Positions 60,475-64,000 of a stretch of DNA of 64,000 nucleotides are shown in pieces. The notes beneath the pieces were generated by a model. The model had not been told where the DNA came from, did not search any database, and worked only from the letters and a program-made list of their open reading frames with translations. The stretch comes from BM520 sp964474455 (lineage in GTDB: Bacteria > Bacteroidota > Bacteroidia > Bacteroidales > BM520). A program made the translations under genes and the position numbers. How positions within the stretch are numbered: the stretch's first letter is position 1; each line of letters opens with the position of its first letter. The DNA is taken from the NCBI GenBank assembly GCA_964474455.1, contig CAYYSU010000001.1, positions 62,001 to 126,000 of the forward strand, written 5' to 3'.

Positions 60475-61680
60475 ATGCTCAAGGGTAAAAATGTATTATT
60501 GGCGGTTACAGGCAGCATAGCAGCCTATAAAACCGCCTTTTTTGTTCGCCTGCTGGTGAAGGAAGGTGCCGAAGTACAGGTTGTTATGACCTCTTCAGCT
60601 AAAGATTTTATTACTCCGCTAACACTCTCGACTCTGTCAAAAAGACCTGTTATTATCAAGCCTTTTGACCCTGAAACGGGAGAGTGGTCTAACCATGTGG
60701 AACTGGGCCGATGGGCTGATGTCATGATTGTTGCTCCGGCTTCGGCCAATACGTTATCGAAAATGGCTGCCGGAATAGCAGATAACTTCGTGACAACATG
60801 TTATCTTGCTGCCAAATGCCCCGTGTTCTTCGCACCGGCTATGGATCTTGATATGTTTAAACATCCTTCTGTACAGCAGAATATTAAAACCCTTCTGGAG
60901 TATGGTAATCATCTGATTAACCCGCAGGAAGGTGAACTCGCCAGCGGATTATTCGGCGCGGGACGCATGGAAGAACCTGATGAAATTATTCAGGTGATAG
61001 CCGATTTCTTTGCCGATAACAAAATTTTTAAAGGCAAAAAAATATTGGTCACTGCTGGACCCACATACGAACCAATTGACCCAGTGCGATTTATTGGTAA
61101 CTACTCGTCAGGGAAAATGGGCTTTAGTATAGCAGAAATACTCTCCAGAAGAGGAGCTGATGTGACACTGGTGACAGGACCGACATTCCTGGATACTCCT
61201 TCCAGAATTAAAGAACGAATAGATGTTCATACTGCTAAACAGATGGCAGAAGTATGCTATGACAAAGCTAAAGAGTGTGATGTGGTTGTTATGGCAGCGG
61301 CAGTGGCTGATTATACCCCTGCCAATCCCGCTTCCTCAAAAATTAAAAAATCAGATAGCTTTAAAACTCTTGAACTGGAAAAAAACCCTGATATCTTAGC
61401 AGAACTGGGTAAAAGAAAAAAAATAGGACAGATCCTGGTGGGGTTTGCTCTCGAAACAGAACGGGAAAAAGAGAACGCTCTGAAGAAACTGCAAAATAAG
61501 AACCTGGATATTATCGTTCTTAATTCATTGAATGACCCGGGTGCCGGTTTTAATACCGAAACGAATAAGGTCAGTGTTCTGTTTAAAGATGGATCGGTTT
61601 CCGATTTCAACCTGAAAAATAAAAAAAAGGTAGCTGAAGATTTGGCAGCAATCCTAATTGATATGTTGGATAAAAAGTGA
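60475..61680 (+). CDS. coaBC: Bifunctional phosphopantothenoylcysteine decarboxylase / phosphopantothenate-cysteine ligase
   Basis: This 401-residue CoA-biosynthesis enzyme has an N-terminal flavoprotein decarboxylase (about 1-180): VTGSIAAYKTA near residue 12, catalytic His74 in NHVELGRWAD and PASANTLSKMAAGIADN. The C-terminal ligase (about 185-400) shows VTAGPTYEPIDPVRFIGNYS and VMAAAVADYTP. At the position where E. coli Dfp uses a Cys proton donor (ACGDIGPGRM) this protein has Ser157 in LASGLFGAGRM. Bacteroidota relatives may share that change. It is in the bamD operon. Confidence 0.95.
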   Translation: MLKGKNVLLAVTGSIAAYKTAFFVRLLVKEGAEVQVVMTSSAKDFITPLTLSTLSKRPVIIKPFDPETGEWSNHVELGRWADVMIVAPASANTLSKMAAGIADNFVTTCYLAAKCPVFFAPAMDLDMFKHPSVQQNIKTLLEYGNHLINPQEGELASGLFGAGRMEEPDEIIQVIADFFADNKIFKGKKILVTAGPTYEPIDPVRFIGNYSSGKMGFSIAEILSRRGADVTLVTGPTFLDTPSRIKERIDVHTAKQMAEVCYDKAKECDVVVMAAAVADYTPANPASSKIKKSDSFKTLELEKNPDILAELGKRKKIGQILVGFALETEREKENALKKLQNKNLDIIVLNSLNDPGAGFNTETNKVSVLFKDGSVSDFNLKNKKKVAEDLAAILIDMLDKK

Positions 61681-61693
61681 TCCTTCTTTTGAA

Positions 61694-62617
61694 ATGAAAA
61701 TCTCATATAGTATGCGAAAATTTATTCTGGCTTTTGTATTAATGATTCTCTCCTCAACTATTATGGCTCAGGAGTTTAAATGTACTGTTAGTGTGAGCTC
61801 TTCCGCTCTGGAAGGAACAGATAGACGCGTGTTTCAGGATATGCAAAAAGCACTTTATGAGTTTGTAAATGATAGAAAATGGACTAGCTATGAGTTTAGT
61901 GAAGAGGAGAAAATAGAATGTTCTATACAGATAACCCTTACTAAGAGAATCTCTAGTGAACAGTATGAAGGAAAGATGAATATCGCACTGCGTAGACCTA
62001 TCTACAACTCCTCATACAACTCTCCAATGTTTAATTATCAGGATAAATCTCTGAAATTTGATTATATAGAATCAGAACCGCTCACATTTAACGATAATAG
62101 CTTTGATAATAACCTTACGGCTATAATTGCTTATTATCTTTATATGTATTTGGGTATGGATTTCGACTCATATCAGTTCCATGGCGGAACGCCATTTTAT
62201 GAGAAAGCCCAGACAATTGTAAATAGCGCCCAGGGCTCACCCTATCCCGGGTGGAGCTCTTATGAAAGCATGAAGAACAGGTTCTGGCTCGTTGAAAATA
62301 TGATGAACTCTAGCTATGATGGACTAAGAAGTTTTATTTATAAATATCATAGAAAGGGACTTGATGCTATGGCCGATAATGTGCAACTGGGCCGATCTTT
62401 TACTACTCAGGCACTGGAAGATCTTAGAAAAGCATCACGACAAAAACCCGGCCTGTTTGCACTACAGCTGATACTTGATGCTAAACGAGACGAAATTATC
62501 AATATTTATACGGAAGGATTACCCAATGAAAAAACAACAGTTATTCAGATCATGAATGAAATTGATCCGGCTAATGCTTCCAGATACCAGAAAATTCAGA
62601 ATACGACTAATCCGTAA
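61694..62617 (+). CDS. DUF4835 family exported protein
   Basis: From ATG at 61694 this is a 307-residue protein with a signal peptide (cleavage near IMAQE; a second ATG at 61712 is also possible). FKCTVSVSSSALEGTDRRVF opens the mature part, and YYLYMYLGMDFDSYQFHGG near residue 160 is a recognisable core. This matches DUF4835, a Bacteroidota family almost always placed between coaBC and recN. Function unknown; it is probably a periplasmic or envelope protein. It starts 13 nt after coaBC. Confidence 0.85.
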   Translation: MKISYSMRKFILAFVLMILSSTIMAQEFKCTVSVSSSALEGTDRRVFQDMQKALYEFVNDRKWTSYEFSEEEKIECSIQITLTKRISSEQYEGKMNIALRRPIYNSSYNSPMFNYQDKSLKFDYIESEPLTFNDNSFDNNLTAIIAYYLYMYLGMDFDSYQFHGGTPFYEKAQTIVNSAQGSPYPGWSSYESMKNRFWLVENMMNSSYDGLRSFIYKYHRKGLDAMADNVQLGRSFTTQALEDLRKASRQKPGLFALQLILDAKRDEIINIYTEGLPNEKTTVIQIMNEIDPANASRYQKIQNTTNP

Positions 62618-62622
62618 AACTA

Positions 62623-64000
62623 ATGTTATCGCATCTTTTTATATCTAATTATGCGCTAATCGAAAAACTGGATATTAATTTCCCCCGTGGGTTTATTACC
62701 ATTACAGGAGAAACCGGTGCAGGGAAATCTGTACTCCTGGGAGCCATTGGTCTGCTCATGGGAAAAAGAGCAGATATATCTGCTCTGAACATATACTCAA
62801 CAAAATGTATTATTGAGGGAATGTTTGAAATTAAAGATTATAATCTCAAAGAGCTGTTCCAGTCATTGGATCTTGATTACGACGATCAAACAATAATACG
62901 CCGGGAAATTTCCCCGTCAGGAAAATCCCGAGCCTTTCTCAATGATACCCCAGTAGCATTAAAAGACCTGAAACAAATAGGGGAGAAGCTAATGGATATT
63001 CATGGCCAGTTCTCATCGCTTCAACTGGTGGATGAAGCAGGTCACCTCGCATATGTTGATAAATATGCAAACTCATATCCTGAATTAAAATCATACTCGC
63101 AAGTGTATTCTCTTTGGTGTGAAGCAAAAAGAAAACTCGAAGTGATTCGGCTGGAGGCTGAACTCTCTAAAAAAGAGGAAGATTATCTGCGCTTTTCACT
63201 GAATCAGATGAACGAAATTAACCTCGACACAATAGATCAGGTCGAACTGGAAGAGAAAAAACGACTCCTGGAAAACAGTGAGACCATAAAAACAACTCTA
63301 TATTCCTCTGCACATAAAATTGTTAATGAGGAAGATAATATTGTGGATTCTCTCAAGCAGGTGCAGCGTGATATTGCAGGGATTACATCGTATAGTTCAA
63401 AATATCAACAACTTAATGATAGAATTGAAAGTGTTATTATTGAAGCTGATGATATCGGTACAGAACTGGATGCTCTAAATGATAATCTTATTGTTGATCC
63501 AAATGAGCTAGATCAGGTTCAACAAATACTGGATGTTTTATATCGCCTTCAACAAAAATTCAGCGTGGATAATATTGATGACCTCATTGCAATTAAAAAT
63601 GAGATGGAGGCGAAATTACAGCGAATGGATAGCTTTGAAATAGATATCCACCAGGCTGAAAAAAATATTGATGATGCATACTCTGAAGTGCAACGTAAAG
63701 GTAGTGAGCTGACGAAAAAAAGAACATTAGCATCAACATCCTTTGCTAAAGAGATCTCAGGGTTTCTGGAATTTGTGAATCTGAAAGGTGCTGAGTTTAA
63801 AGTACATCTAAATACATTTGAAGAACCCCGCAAGGAAGGTTTTGAAACGGCCTCCTTCCTTTTCAGTGCTAACAAAGGCATTTCTGCTACTGAAATAGGA
63901 AAAATGGCTTCAGGTGGTGAAATTTCGAGGCTTATGCTGGCTGTAAAAGCTGTGATATCTAAGAAAAATACTCTTCCCACCATAATTTTTGATGAGATAG
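62623..64000 (+). CDS. recN: DNA repair protein RecN, partial (3' end beyond the window)
   Basis: The frame opens with ATG at 62623 and stays open to base 64000, giving 459 codons of an SMC-like ATPase. Walker A is TGETGAGKSVLL near residue 29; LMDIHGQFSSLQL near 125 is the Q-loop region typical of RecN. A long coiled coil follows, and the ABC signature MASGGEISRLMLAVK plus the start of Walker B (IIFDEI) close the visible part. RecN helps hold and repair double-strand breaks. About 90 residues lie beyond the window. It is 5 nt after DUF4835. Confidence 0.95.
   Translation, partial: MLSHLFISNYALIEKLDINFPRGFITITGETGAGKSVLLGAIGLLMGKRADISALNIYSTKCIIEGMFEIKDYNLKELFQSLDLDYDDQTIIRREISPSGKSRAFLNDTPVALKDLKQIGEKLMDIHGQFSSLQLVDEAGHLAYVDKYANSYPELKSYSQVYSLWCEAKRKLEVIRLEAELSKKEEDYLRFSLNQMNEINLDTIDQVELEEKKRLLENSETIKTTLYSSAHKIVNEEDNIVDSLKQVQRDIAGITSYSSKYQQLNDRIESVIIEADDIGTELDALNDNLIVDPNELDQVQQILDVLYRLQQKFSVDNIDDLIAIKNEMEAKLQRMDSFEIDIHQAEKNIDDAYSEVQRKGSELTKKRTLASTSFAKEISGFLEFVNLKGAEFKVHLNTFEEPRKEGFETASFLFSANKGISATEIGKMASGGEISRLMLAVKAVISKKNTLPTIIFDEI

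Noticed and set aside
1..64000. tRNA, rRNA, CRISPR, prophage or insertion sequence genes
   Set aside because: I looked for T-loop sequences, regularly spaced repeats, transposase motifs and terminal inverted repeats by eye and found none; a covariance-model search would be decisive.

Overview
The window is a gene-dense, AT-rich stretch of a Bacteroidota chromosome, most likely from the order Bacteroidales or a close relative. Four secreted proteins end in type IX secretion (Por) sorting domains. Many genes follow the Bacteroidota -7 box TAnnTTTG, in three cases with an upstream TTG box 18-20 nt away that fits the -33 element. Shine-Dalgarno sequences are nearly absent. Lineage-typical genes include a split transketolase, an omega-like RNA polymerase subunit, DUF4835 and a Reg_prop/Y_Y_Y sensor kinase. 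The [FeFe]-hydrogenase maturase HydE suggests anaerobic or fermentative ability. I see no tRNA, rRNA, CRISPR array, prophage or insertion sequence; almost everything reads as core chromosome.

Layout. 1-3.4 kb (minus): a small membrane protein, mutL and two rhomboid proteases in one operon. 3.5-8.3 kb (plus): a BtuFCD/FecBCD-type uptake operon (binding lipoprotein, permease, ATPase) followed by an amidohydrolase lipoprotein and a terminator. 8.5-11 kb (minus): a predicted propeller lipoprotein and glycerol kinase. 11.3-16.9 kb (plus): the two transketolase halves with an exported von Willebrand A protein between them, then PnuC, a NadR-type kinase and a glycosyltransferase. 17.1-20.6 kb (minus): parE and the NAD(P)HX repair enzyme nnr. 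20.7-25.2 kb (plus): an M13 metallopeptidase, hydE and rlmD. 25.2-28.8 kb (minus): a large sensor kinase whose stop codon overlaps the start of aroK. 28.9-33.7 kb: a small membrane protein, a lemA/TPM/TPM operon, htpG and a small RuvC-fold protein. 33.8-40.4 kb: ilvE, a secreted esterase, a decayed outer-membrane-protein gene and a 1276-residue gingipain-like protease. 40.7-50.3 kb (plus): rpmE2, a GlmU-like nucleotidyltransferase, lon, an S41-like protein, a DUF6913-like protein, dapA and a secreted M14 carboxypeptidase. 50.3-55 kb: trmD, mnmA, a subtilisin, an XRE-family regulator and ndk. 55.1-64 kb (plus): a DHH phosphoesterase, two FKBP lipoproteins and galactokinase, then bamD, omega, coaBC, DUF4835 and recN, which runs off the window.

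Together the genes cover housekeeping (mismatch and recombination repair, chromosome decatenation, tRNA and rRNA modification, CoA, lysine, branched-chain and shikimate metabolism, NAD salvage and repair), protein quality control (HtpG, Lon, FKBPs, BamD) and extracellular protein degradation through type IX secretion. The observations I would follow first are a near-identical 15-bp motif upstream of both htpG and lon, the exported VWA protein embedded in the split transketolase operon, and the outer-membrane-protein remnant broken by an exact 17-bp tandem duplication. I found no clearly new multi-gene defence or mobile system. Function calls are made by recognising motifs and protein families by eye; no database search was run.
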